Source: Immundisolibacterales bacterium (GTDB taxonomy: Bacteria > Pseudomonadota > Gammaproteobacteria > HK1). Taken from it: 64,000 bases of DNA. Each line of letters opens with the position of its first letter. The first letter of the stretch is position 1. Below, in pieces: positions 32,965 through 41,034 of this stretch. The position numbers and the translations under genes were made by a program. The notes under the pieces were generated by a model. It saw only the letters and a list, made by a program, of their open reading frames with translations, ran no database searches and was not told where the DNA came from. Location of the stretch: contig JAPOPW010000025.1 in assembly GCA_026712715.1 (NCBI GenBank), positions 80,757 through 144,756 of the forward strand, read 5' to 3'.

Positions 32965-33071
32965 GCTTTCCTCCGTCGCGAGCCCGCCGCCCGCGGCCCG
33001 CCGTTCATTGGGGCGGCAAGACTAACTCATCCGATGCCCGGCACGGGACGCCCCGGCGCCCCGCCGTCCGA

Positions 33072-34307
33072 TTAGTCCGCGGCGGCCAGCCGGACCATCG
33101 CGTCGAGCAGGGTCTGGCCGCCGGCCGCAAGGTCGCCCGGCGTCGCGTTCTCGATCTCGTTGTGGCTGATGCCGTCCTCGCAGGGCACGAAGATCATCCC
33201 GGTCGGGGCGACCCGGGAGACGTAGCAGGCGTCGTGGCCGGCCCCGCTCACGATGTCCATGTGCTCGAAGCCGCCCGCCTCGGCCGCCTCGCGGACCGCC
33301 GCGACGCAACGCGGATCGAAGGGGGTGGCCGGAAAGTGCCAGATCTGGCGGAGGTCGAGATCGAGACCGATCTCGCCCGCGATCGATTCGCAGGCCGACC
33401 TCAGGTCCGCGTCCATCCGCGTGAGCGTGTCCTCGATCGGATGCCGGAAGTCGACGGTGAAGAAGACGCGGCCCGGGATCGTGTTGCGCGAATTCGGGGA
33501 CACCTCCAGCATGCCGACGGTGGAGCAGGCGTTCGGCTGGTGCGCGAGGCCGATGCGGTTCACCGCGTCCACCATGCGGGCGGCACCCACCAGCGCGTCG
33601 CGTCGCCGGCGCATCGGGGTCGGGCCCGCGTGGGCCTCCATTCCCGTCACCGTGATCTCGTACCAGCGCTGGCCCTGCGCCCCGGTCACCACCCCGACCG
33701 TCTTCTCCTCCGCCTCGAGGATGGGCCCCTGCTCGATGTGGGCCTCGAGGTACGCCCCGACCTCGTGCTCTCCGACCCGCTCCTTCCCGGCATAGCCGAT
33801 GCGCGCGAGCTCGTCCCCGAACGTCTTTCCCTCCGGGTCGGTCCGCGAGAGCACGAAGTCGAGGTCGAACGCGCCACCGAACGCCCCCGAGGCCATCATC
33901 GCCGGAGCGAACCGCGAGCCCTCCTCGTTGGTCCACGCGACCACCTCGATCGGCGCGTCGGTCTCGTAGCCGTAGTCGTTGAGGGTGCGGATGAGCTCGA
34001 GCCCCGCGAGCACCCCGTAGGCGCCGTCGAACTTGCCGCCGGTCGGCTGGGAGTCGAGGTGACTCCCGGTCATGACCGGCGCGCGGTCCGGGCTTCGCCC
34101 CGCCCGCCGGGCGAAGATGTTCCCCACCTGGTCCACGCTCACCTCGCAGCCCGCTTCCTCGCACCAGCGAACGAAGAGATCGCGTCCCTCCCGGTCGAGG
34201 TCGGTGAGCGCGAGCCGGCAGACCCCGCCCTTCTCGGTCGCCCCGATCTCGGCGAGCTCCATCAGGCTCGCCCACAGCCGGTCGCCGTTGATCTTGAGAT
34301 TGTCCAC
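33072..34307 (-). CDS. M20 family Zn-dependent hydrolase (N-carbamoyl-L-amino acid hydrolase/allantoate amidohydrolase-like)
   Basis: A 411-residue amidohydrolase of the M20/M28-like peptidase family that cleaves carbamoyl or ureido groups from amino acids. Metal-binding motifs are visible: MTGSHLDSQPTGGKFDGAYGVLAGLE (His and bridging Asp), VVAWTNEEGSRFAPAMMASGAFGG (Glu-Glu), YLEAHIEQGPILE (His) and GISHNEIEN (His) near the C-terminus. The dimerisation domain has GMEAHAGPTPMRRRRDALVGAARM. The closest known roles are in pyrimidine/hydantoin and purine (allantoate) breakdown. It precedes a 549 bp gap before the flavoprotein gene and is not clearly linked to neighbours. Confidence 0.88.
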   Translation of the reverse strand: MDNLKINGDRLWASLMELAEIGATEKGGVCRLALTDLDREGRDLFVRWCEEAGCEVSVDQVGNIFARRAGRSPDRAPVMTGSHLDSQPTGGKFDGAYGVLAGLELIRTLNDYGYETDAPIEVVAWTNEEGSRFAPAMMASGAFGGAFDLDFVLSRTDPEGKTFGDELARIGYAGKERVGEHEVGAYLEAHIEQGPILEAEEKTVGVVTGAQGQRWYEITVTGMEAHAGPTPMRRRRDALVGAARMVDAVNRIGLAHQPNACSTVGMLEVSPNSRNTIPGRVFFTVDFRHPIEDTLTRMDADLRSACESIAGEIGLDLDLRQIWHFPATPFDPRCVAAVREAAEAGGFEHMDIVSGAGHDACYVSRVAPTGMIFVPCEDGISHNEIENATPGDLAAGGQTLLDAMVRLAAAD

Positions 34308-34587
34308 TCGCCGCTCCTCGCCATGCCGTTCTCGCGCGCAACTCTAGTCCATCGCGGGCGGCGGAGGGAACGGCGCGGGCGCCTCCGCGGCGGTCGCGCC
34401 ACGGCTCCGTCACCGAGCGATGCGGGGATAATGTCCGGACAGCCACGGCATCGACGGGAAGAAGGGCTTGACGACGGACCCGGTCCCGTTCCGATCGGCC
34501 GGCGGCGGCGGCGGGCCCGGCGCGGGCTGCGTCGCCGGCCGGACGTCCGCGTGGACCGGGACTCCTCGAGGGGCCCCCAATTTCTTC
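34308..34587. other. Intergenic DNA, nothing recognised
   Basis: GC-rich upstream region of the amidohydrolase gene, likely holding its promoter. There is no coherent reading frame, and the low-complexity ggcggcggcgg stretch near 34505 is unremarkable. Confidence 0.35.
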
Positions 34588-34722
34588 GGACGAGTCACGT
34601 TTGCCAATCGATATGAGGTCGGAATGAGGAACGAATCGTACGAGGCTGCTACCGCTACGGAGCGGCCGGGACCCGAACGGGGATGGGTGGCTTCGAACCG
34701 GTCTCGTCGGTCCGAGGCGCAG
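34588..34722. repeat. Dispersed repeat, copy B
   Basis: Counterpart of the repeat at 10703-10825 (shared blocks GGACGAGTCACGTTT, GTACGAGGCTGCT, GTGGCTTCGAAC, GAGGCGCAG), here 135 bp. It lies in the gap between the amidohydrolase and the flavoprotein genes. Its minus strand reads FEATHPRSGPGRSVAVAASYD and ends NVTRPKK, equivalent to FEATKFIRTPV and NVTRPSN of copy A. Confidence 0.5.
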
Positions 34723-34856
34723 TGTCGCTGGAATTCGTGCGAAGGGCCTGGATTCCCTGGCCGGAAGGAGGTTTCGGCGAGATTCGAGGCTCCGAGGGGG
34801 AACGCAGACCCGGACACGGCGTGGGTTCGGCGGCCGGAGCCGGCTCGGGCCGCGTC

Positions 34857-36233
34857 ATGAAGCCGGCGATCGAGACCGACGTGGCCGTCGTCGGCGGCGG
34901 TGGCGCGGGCCTCATGGCCGCGGCCACCGCGGCCACGGTCGGGGACGGCCTCGACGTCCTGCTGCTGGAACGCGATGCGGGCGAGCCCTGCAACTCCCTC
35001 ATCTCCTCGAGCTTCATCCCCGCGGCGGGGTCGCGTCTTCAGCGCGCGGCCGGAATCGAGGACTCCGCCGAAGAGATGGCCGCGGACATCCTCCGGAAGA
35101 ACGGCCGCCGGAGCGATCCGGAGGTGACCCTCGAGCTCTGCCGCCGGTCGGCCGAGACCATCCACTGGTTCATCGACGGTCTCGGCGTCGACCTCGAGTT
35201 TGCGCCCGAAGTCGCGTGGATCGGGCATTCCCATCCGCGCATGCACAGCCACCCGACACGAAGCGGCATGCCCGTCATCGAGCGGATGCGCGAGCGCTTG
35301 GTGTCCCTTGGCAATGCCACCGTGCTCGACGAAACCACCGGAACCGGGCTCATCCGGGACGCGGGCGGCGCCGTCACCGGCGTCACCGCCCGCCGGCACG
35401 GAGCGGAGCTTCGCATCGCGGCCCGGCGGGTCGTGCTCGCGACCGGCGGGTTCAATGCGAATCGCGAGATGCTGGCGCGGTACATCCCCGAAATGGCGGA
35501 CGCGCCCAATATCGGCGCGCGTTCCAGTCGGGGCGACGGCATCGGGTGGGGAATGGCGATCGGCGCGGCCGTGGACCACATGAGCGGCTATCAGGGCCGG
35601 GACTGCATCTTCGACGACGGCACGCGCCTCACGCCGGGGGTGATCAACGAGGGCGGCATCGCGGTCAACGCGACGGGCCGGCGCTTCGTCGGCGAGGACC
35701 GGGACTACTCGGAACTCGCCGCCGTCTATCGGGCGCAGCCGGGAGGCTTCGCGGTCTTCGTCTGGGACGCGCGTATCCAGCGCATGACGGAGAACATGCA
35801 CGTCATGCGCGAAGCCATGCGCAAGGGCGGAATCGCGAAGTGCGATCGCGTCGTCGGCATCGCCGAGCGATTCGGGTTGCCGGCGGGCACCCTCGCGGAG
35901 ACGATTGACGGCTACAACACGGGCGTGCGGTCCGGGAGCGACGCGTACGCGCGCAAGAACCTCACCGAGCCCCTCGCGCCACCGTTCCTCGCCGCCAGGG
36001 TCACCGGCGCGATGGCGCATACCCAGGGCGGCCTGAGGGTGGATACCGCCTGCCGGGTGCTCCGGCCGGACGGACGTCCCGTGCCGAACCTCCACGCCGG
36101 CGGCAACACCATGGCGGGACTGTCCGGCGACTCCGCGGGCGGCTACACCTCGGGCAACGGTCTTCTCGTCGCCTATGCGAGCGGCATGATCATCGGCCGG
36201 CACGCCGTCGCTTCCATCAAGGGCGAACGCTAG
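34857..36233 (+). CDS. FAD-dependent oxidoreductase, fumarate reductase/KstD-like flavoprotein
   Basis: A 458-residue flavoprotein of the succinate dehydrogenase/fumarate reductase family. The ATG at 34857 begins KPAIETDVAVVGGGGAGLMAAATAATVGDGLDVLLLERD, the FAD dinucleotide fold. Then come SSSFIPAAGSRLQRAAG (the SGG/SSS flavin-contact loop), VVLATGGFNANREMLARYIP, DGIGWGMAIGAAVDHMSGYQG, INEGGIAVNATGRRFVGED and a C-terminal FAD loop AGNTMAGLSGDSAGGYTSGNGLLVAYASGMIIGRHA. The middle carries GHSHPRMHSHPTRSG, with His/Arg that may bind a carboxylate. Members oxidise or reduce C=C bonds next to a carbonyl or carboxylate. No heme or iron-sulfur partner is nearby, so it probably acts as a soluble single-subunit enzyme. 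Substrate unknown. Confidence 0.85.
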   Translation: MKPAIETDVAVVGGGGAGLMAAATAATVGDGLDVLLLERDAGEPCNSLISSSFIPAAGSRLQRAAGIEDSAEEMAADILRKNGRRSDPEVTLELCRRSAETIHWFIDGLGVDLEFAPEVAWIGHSHPRMHSHPTRSGMPVIERMRERLVSLGNATVLDETTGTGLIRDAGGAVTGVTARRHGAELRIAARRVVLATGGFNANREMLARYIPEMADAPNIGARSSRGDGIGWGMAIGAAVDHMSGYQGRDCIFDDGTRLTPGVINEGGIAVNATGRRFVGEDRDYSELAAVYRAQPGGFAVFVWDARIQRMTENMHVMREAMRKGGIAKCDRVVGIAERFGLPAGTLAETIDGYNTGVRSGSDAYARKNLTEPLAPPFLAARVTGAMAHTQGGLRVDTACRVLRPDGRPVPNLHAGGNTMAGLSGDSAGGYTSGNGLLVAYASGMIIGRHAVASIKGER

Positions 36234-36396
36234 CCTCAATCTTTCATGAATCTTCCGTTACGGACACCAATTTACCCGCGGTAACGGGCCATACCCCCCT
36301 CGATTCGCCTCGACGGCGAAACGAGCAACGAACTGCTGGCTACGCCGTCACCGTCTTTAGGTCCGTGCGTCCCACCACCACGGAACCCGAGGATTG

Positions 36397-36414
36397 TTGT
36401 CGCCTTCGCGACAA
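36397..36414. terminator. Hairpin downstream of the ATPase-TOPRIM gene
   Basis: TTGTCGC (36397-36403), loop CTTC and GCGACAA (36408-36414) form a perfect 7-bp stem 46 bases past the minus-strand stop at 36460. An intrinsic terminator for that gene is the likeliest role, although no strong T-run follows. Confidence 0.4.
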
Positions 36415-36459
36415 GAATCGGTGAAAACTCCGGGTCAAATCGATCGGCCGTCGACTCAT

Positions 36460-38082
36460 CTATCCCGTCCCGATGACCGCACCAATGGAGTCGCGCATCC
36501 ACCTTGTCGAGGCAAGAGCGCCGACCTGCAGATTGAAGCCGGCCAAGTAGTCTCCGGGTCGATTCGTTTTCATATCGAGGAACGGATAGTACTTCTCGAA
36601 ATCAGTCGAGTCTGTCGCTCGCGTGATTTCCTCGATTGCCTTCCTCTTCAGTTCCCTCGAGAACTCTTTGATGATTTCGTAGCTGTTGCGGTTCTTCTCC
36701 AAATTGACCAGCATCCGGTCGCGAACCGCTTTCATGTTGCGCTGCACCGCCTCGCGGTAGTCCATTTCGTCGAACCCCTTGGGTGAAAGCTCCGCAAGAT
36801 TCTTCGGATGGTAGAGATAACTCTCGATGGAATAGTATCCAAGAACAAGAAGATTGGCGCGCCTTCGACGAATTTCCCGGATTTCCTCCGTGCCGAGAAA
36901 GTCACGGTCTATCAACCCGAAAAAGTCAGGAAGTGCTCTTGCCTGAATGGTGATTGCATTCTTGTCCCGGGCAACCACGAACAAGAAGCCAGGAAAATCA
37001 ATCGAGTTGTAGAGCGGGGCGTTCTTTCCTTCGCACAAGACCAGTTTGCTGTTCGGAAATACCTTGAGCGCCGAATCGCGAGGTACTGCGATGTCGAAAT
37101 TGTGCTCGGATTTCGGTGATGGTCGCAAAGTCAAAGGTCGATCGAAATCGAACTCGTCGAAGTCGATAATTGCCGAGTCGTCGCTTGCGTTCGCATATTC
37201 GATGAAACCGAGCGAATGACTCGCCGTCCAGAGTTGGCTGTTCTCCGGAATCCAATTTTCAACAATCTCTTCAAGGAGCGCGTACTGGAGCCGGGTGTGC
37301 AGATGAACGTCGAGTTCGTCGATAAAGTAGATTGCATTGGGAAAGTGTTCGCGGCGGACGAACAGGTTGAGAAGAATATTGAATACTTCCTTCTCGCCAC
37401 TGCTGAGGAGGTCGTAGTGAATTTCTGAATTACCCTTTTGGAATCGTACGTCCGGAGCCTTTTGCTCCAATGCGGGGATCATGCGAATAAGACGCAGGGT
37501 GGTCGAAGAAACACCGTTGAAAATTCTTGCCAAGCTATCGTTGATGGGGTCGACAAATCGTGCGCGCATGGTCTCGGAATTAAAATCCTCGCCCCAAACT
37601 TCGCGGAGGATCTTCTCTGTCACCTGGGAGATGTCCGTGTCGAAACGAATATCGTGTTCAATGAATCTCTGAGGACGGTCTGAATCGGAAGCCAAATTGG
37701 CAGAAGCGCGGCGTTGAGGACGAAGTTCGGGCACTGTTCGGAAGGAACTTCTCCCGTAAAACGCTGATTTGCTGTTCCAACTCTGAGGAGTCGTGACTGT
37801 ATGCGCTCCTTTCGAACGCGTCAGGTTGACGCCGCCGCCCAAGTTGATCGAAACTGACGACTCGGAACCGCTGATTTTTTCCCAATAATTAACGTAGTAG
37901 TCCCTGATGCCCTGTTTATGGGGGGCCGAGATGTACTCGAATGCATCGAAGACGGATGACTTCCCGCTTCCGTTGGCGCCAATCAGGAGCACGAGCTTTG
38001 GCGGGGCCTGACACGATGAAAGGTCGATCTCCAGGTCGGTGAAGCGTTTGAAATTCTTTACGCGCAACTGTTCGATGTTCAT
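36460..38082 (-). CDS. AAA/ABC-type ATPase fused to TOPRIM-like domain (OLD/DUF4435-like)
   Basis: A 540-residue protein combining an SMC/ABC-like ATPase (residues 1-330) with a TOPRIM-type nuclease fold (about 340-540). The ATPase shows an N-terminal IEQLRVKNFKRFTDLEID strand, Walker A GANGSGKSS (35-43), ABC signature LLSSGEKEV (225-233), Walker B IYFIDELD (251-258) and H-loop SHS (288-290). The second part has LVLCEGKNA with Glu351, FFGLIDRDF with Asp392/Asp394, and YYSIESYLYHP (416-426), the acidic triad and tail known from OLD and DUF4435 proteins. Such proteins (OLD, Gabija GajA, PARIS AriA+AriB) are anti-phage nucleases or triggers. G+C is near 50 %, far below the flanks, so the gene was probably acquired. 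It stands alone with no helicase, methylase or transposase partner. A role in defence is inferred. Confidence 0.8.
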   Translation of the reverse strand: MNIEQLRVKNFKRFTDLEIDLSSCQAPPKLVLLIGANGSGKSSVFDAFEYISAPHKQGIRDYYVNYWEKISGSESSVSINLGGGVNLTRSKGAHTVTTPQSWNSKSAFYGRSSFRTVPELRPQRRASANLASDSDRPQRFIEHDIRFDTDISQVTEKILREVWGEDFNSETMRARFVDPINDSLARIFNGVSSTTLRLIRMIPALEQKAPDVRFQKGNSEIHYDLLSSGEKEVFNILLNLFVRREHFPNAIYFIDELDVHLHTRLQYALLEEIVENWIPENSQLWTASHSLGFIEYANASDDSAIIDFDEFDFDRPLTLRPSPKSEHNFDIAVPRDSALKVFPNSKLVLCEGKNAPLYNSIDFPGFLFVVARDKNAITIQARALPDFFGLIDRDFLGTEEIREIRRRRANLLVLGYYSIESYLYHPKNLAELSPKGFDEMDYREAVQRNMKAVRDRMLVNLEKNRNSYEIIKEFSRELKRKAIEEITRATDSTDFEKYYPFLDMKTNRPGDYLAGFNLQVGALASTRWMRDSIGAVIGTG

Positions 38083-38565
38083 CGGAGTTCCGTCGATTCT
38101 GAACTGGTTTTCTTGTGCCGCGCGCGTTTGAGCGAAATCTGCGGGGTCAACTCACGACGCGAACGGCACCTGGGACCTGTGGCGGATCGGTTCGACCGCC
38201 GAAATCATACCTCAAGAGCATGGGGCCGCGCCGACGGATGACATTGGACAGCCGTGGCGAGGATCCGGCTCGTTCCGTCGCGGATTCTCGGGAGTCATGT
38301 CGCGAGAGAGGGGAGCGCAGCGACGACGAGTGGGCGTTGCGCTGGTTGGCGGCAGGGCGGGGTCAGGCCGTGGCGCCCCCGGAGCGCCATTCTTCGGGTC
38401 TGTGCCACCGGGGTGACTCACGAATTCGTGTCGGGCCACGTTTCCTTGCGGTCGGCGGGGAGCGGGCGATTCCATCCGACCAGCCGCGCGGTCCTTGCGA
38501 CGGTTGCCACGGGGACCGCAATTTCGCTCAAATGGCCATCTGCAACCTTGCGTGGAGAAGAAGCC
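38083..38565. other. Intergenic region, nothing recognised
   Basis: About 480 bp between the ATPase and acyl-CoA synthetase genes, returning from about 50 % to high G+C. It must contain the ATPase promoter (leftward) and the synthetase promoter (rightward). No repeat, RNA or credible ORF was identified; the open frames there have no recognisable motif. Confidence 0.35.
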
Positions 38566-40107
38566 ATGAACACGGGCGCGTTCCTCGCCAAGACCGCCGT
38601 GCTCCACCCCGGCCGCCCGGCCCTCGTGCTCGGAGTCGAGACCGTCGCCTCGTACGCGCAGTTCGCGGACCTCAGCGCCCGGCTCGCCCGCGGCCTCGTC
38701 GAGCGCTTCGGTCTCCGGCCGGGCGACCGGTGCGGCATCGCGATGACCAACGCGCCCGAGTTCCTGGTCGCCCTCTTCGGCTGCTGGTACGCGAACGTGT
38801 GCGCCGTGCCGATGAACGCGAAGCTCCACCGCCGCGAGTTCGCGTACATCCTTGAGAACTCGGGCGCCCGAGCCTGCTTCGTGAACGGCGCGCTCGGCGA
38901 GACCCTGGCCGGGCTCGACCGGGAGGTCGACGCGCTCGAGCACCTGGTGCGCACGGACGACGCGCAAGGGTGGGACGCGCTCCTTGCGGGCGACCCGCTG
39001 CCCCTTCGCGACTGCGATCCCGACGATCCGGCGTGGCTGTTCTACACGAGCGGCACCACCGGCCGGCCGAAGGGCGCCACCCTCACCCACCGCAACCTCG
39101 TCTCGCAGACCATGAACTACTTCTGCGACGTCGACACGGTGAGCGAGCGCGACTGCATCATCCATTCCGCCCCGATGTCGCACGCCTCCGGCTGCTACGC
39201 CCTCCCCCACGTCGCGCGGGGGGCGGCGCAGGTCGTGCCGGAGAGCGGCGGGTTCCACCCGGAGGAGATCATCGACCTCATCGACCACCACCCCGGGGCG
39301 AGCTTCTTCTTCGCCCCGACGATGATCGTCCGCCTGCTCGAGTCTCCCCGCATCGCGAAGGTCAACCTCGACCACCTCAAGACCATCGTCTACGGCGGCG
39401 GGCCGATGTACGTCGAGGACACCCGGCGGGCGCTCGCCGCGCTCGGGCCGAAGCTCGTCCAGATCTACGGCCAGGGGGAGGCCCCGATGACCATCACCGG
39501 GCTCGCGCGCGAGCTCCACCTCGACACGGAGCACCCCCGCTACCTCGAGCGCCTGGGATCGGTGGGCACCGCCCGGACCGACGTCGAGGTTCGGATCGTC
39601 GGTCCCGACGACGAGCCGCTTCCCCCGGGCCAGACGGGCGAGGTTGCCTTGCGCGGCGACGTGGTGATGAAGGGCTACTGGAACAACCCGGAGGCGACGC
39701 GCGACGCCCTTCGCGGCGGGTGGCTCCACACCGGAGACCTCGGCGCGATGGACGAGGACGGCTTCGTCACCCTCAAGGACCGTTCCAAGGACATGATCAT
39801 CTCGGGAGGCACCAACATCTATCCGCGCGAGATCGAGGAGGTGCTGCTGCGCCACCCCGGGGTGCTGGAGGCATCCGTGGTCGGCCGGCCGGACCCCGAA
39901 TGGGGCGAGGAGGTGGTCGCCTTCGTGGTGGCGACGACCCCGGGGGCGCGGGTACCTGAAGCGGAGCTCGACACTCTCTGCCTCGAGCACATCGCGCGCT
40001 TCAAGCGGCCCCGCGACTACCGCTTCATCGACACCCTGCCCAAGAACAACTACGGCAAGGTGCTCAAGACGGAGCTTCGTTCCCGGCTCGCCGCCGAGGC
40101 GCGGTGA
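38566..40107 (+). CDS. AMP-dependent acyl-CoA synthetase/ligase
   Basis: A 513-residue adenylate-forming ligase that activates a carboxylic acid via acyl-AMP to the CoA thioester. The ATG at 38566 has GGAG upstream. Motifs in order: LFYTSGTTGRPKGATLTHRN (P-loop A3), APMSHASGCYALPHV, IVYGGGPMYVEDTRRAL, QIYGQGEAPMTITGLA (A5; usually YG-x-TE, here YGQGEAP), GWLHTGDLGAMDEDGFVTLKDRSKDMIISGG (A7-A8), NIYPREIEEVLLRHPGV and LPKNNYGKVLKTELRSRL, with the catalytic C-terminal Lys (A10). A long- or medium-chain fatty acid or aryl acid is possible. It stands between divergent and convergent genes, alone. Confidence 0.92.
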   Translation: MNTGAFLAKTAVLHPGRPALVLGVETVASYAQFADLSARLARGLVERFGLRPGDRCGIAMTNAPEFLVALFGCWYANVCAVPMNAKLHRREFAYILENSGARACFVNGALGETLAGLDREVDALEHLVRTDDAQGWDALLAGDPLPLRDCDPDDPAWLFYTSGTTGRPKGATLTHRNLVSQTMNYFCDVDTVSERDCIIHSAPMSHASGCYALPHVARGAAQVVPESGGFHPEEIIDLIDHHPGASFFFAPTMIVRLLESPRIAKVNLDHLKTIVYGGGPMYVEDTRRALAALGPKLVQIYGQGEAPMTITGLARELHLDTEHPRYLERLGSVGTARTDVEVRIVGPDDEPLPPGQTGEVALRGDVVMKGYWNNPEATRDALRGGWLHTGDLGAMDEDGFVTLKDRSKDMIISGGTNIYPREIEEVLLRHPGVLEASVVGRPDPEWGEEVVAFVVATTPGARVPEAELDTLCLEHIARFKRPRDYRFIDTLPKNNYGKVLKTELRSRLAAEAR

Positions 40108-40122
40108 GTTTCGAACGTCGCC

Positions 40123-40142
40123 CGCCCGGGTCGTCCCGGGCG
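40123..40142. terminator. 8-bp hairpin between convergent genes
   Basis: CGCCCGGG (40123-40130), loop TCGT and CCCGGGCG (40135-40142) pair perfectly, 16 bases past the synthetase stop and before the convergent phosphopantetheinyl transferase stop at 40239. Probable terminator without a T-run. Confidence 0.45.
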
Positions 40143-40238
40143 CCGGGAACCCCCGGGTAGCGCAGGGCGCTCGCAGCGCCGGAGACCGTTCGCGGAGGAG
40201 GCATCCCGACCGCCCGCGGACCGCCGGGACACGGGCGC

Positions 40239-40991
40239 TCAGTCCTCGATCGGCGCCACCTCCCCCGGATGCGCCCCGGGCTCGGACGGCCGTTCGTGCG
40301 CGAGGGCGGCGGCGAAGTGCTCGTTGCCGAGGTTCTCGATCCCCCACGCGACTGCGGGCAGGTGCGGGAACCGGAACTCGCCGGTCGTCCCCCCCCGCCG
40401 CATCGCGGGCGGCACCTCGAACCCCGCGACATCGAGCTGGAGGCCCGTTCCGAGCGCCTTGAGCAGCGCTTCCTTGATCGTCCAGAGAGTGAAGAACCTT
40501 GCAATCCGATCGCCTCCGCCCGACGACGCGAGCTCGGCTCGCTCGTCCCGCGTCAGCACGGCCGCAATCAGCGCGTCGAGGTCCCGCCACGCGACCCGCT
40601 CCTCGACGTCCACCCCGATCCGCCCGCCCCGGGCGAACGCGAGGAGTCCGTGCCGGCCGCTGTGGCTCACGCTGAAGCTTGCCGGGGCCGGGCCGCCGCG
40701 CAGGAGGGCGAGCGGCTTTCCGCGCTCGGTGTCGCGGAACGAGAGCTGCCCGTTCGCGCAGTCGAGCCGGGCGCAAAGAGCGGCGCGCAGCGCCGCCCGG
40801 CAACGCACGAACTCACGGCGGCGGCGCGGATGGGTGAAGCGCGCCAGGCGTGACCGTTCGGCATCGTCGAGCCAGCCGAGGGCCTCGGATTCGCGGCCCG
40901 GATGAGGGGTCAGATCCACGTGGAGGACGACCGCGTCGCGGGTCCTCGCGAACGGGCCCCACCAGCGGCCGGCAACGGAGTCGGCCGGCAT
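40239..40991 (-). CDS. 4'-phosphopantetheinyl transferase
   Basis: A 250-residue Sfp-type transferase that moves phosphopantetheine from CoA to a Ser on carrier proteins. Seen: the N-terminal half with LGWLDDAERSRLARFTHPRRRREFVRCRAALRAAL (the R-R-[REQ]-x-[FY] Sfp motif), FSVSHSGRHGLLAFARGGRIGVDVEERVAW (the core GVDVE Mg2+ motif) and WTIKEALLKALGTGLQLD (W-x-x-KEA). Both motifs and the length match Sfp/EntD rather than short AcpS. No polyketide or peptide synthetase lies in the window, so it would serve carriers elsewhere. It may form a unit with the ArgJ gene, both on the minus strand, 43 bases apart. Confidence 0.92.
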   Translation of the reverse strand: MPADSVAGRWWGPFARTRDAVVLHVDLTPHPGRESEALGWLDDAERSRLARFTHPRRRREFVRCRAALRAALCARLDCANGQLSFRDTERGKPLALLRGGPAPASFSVSHSGRHGLLAFARGGRIGVDVEERVAWRDLDALIAAVLTRDERAELASSGGGDRIARFFTLWTIKEALLKALGTGLQLDVAGFEVPPAMRRGGTTGEFRFPHLPAVAWGIENLGNEHFAAALAHERPSEPGAHPGEVAPIED

Positions 40992-41034
40992 GGCGGGTCG
41001 GCAATTCCTCGGGGTGATGCCGCCCCTCGCGGGA

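Noticed and set aside
36460..38082. Complete PARIS or Gabija system
   Set aside because: No second gene (AriB or GajB) follows; only an OLD/DUF4435-like single protein is supported.
38212..40803. 863-residue minus-strand open frame
   Set aside because: It is antisense to the acyl-CoA synthetase and lies in another frame than the phosphopantetheinyl transferase; composition is typical of high-GC antisense frames.
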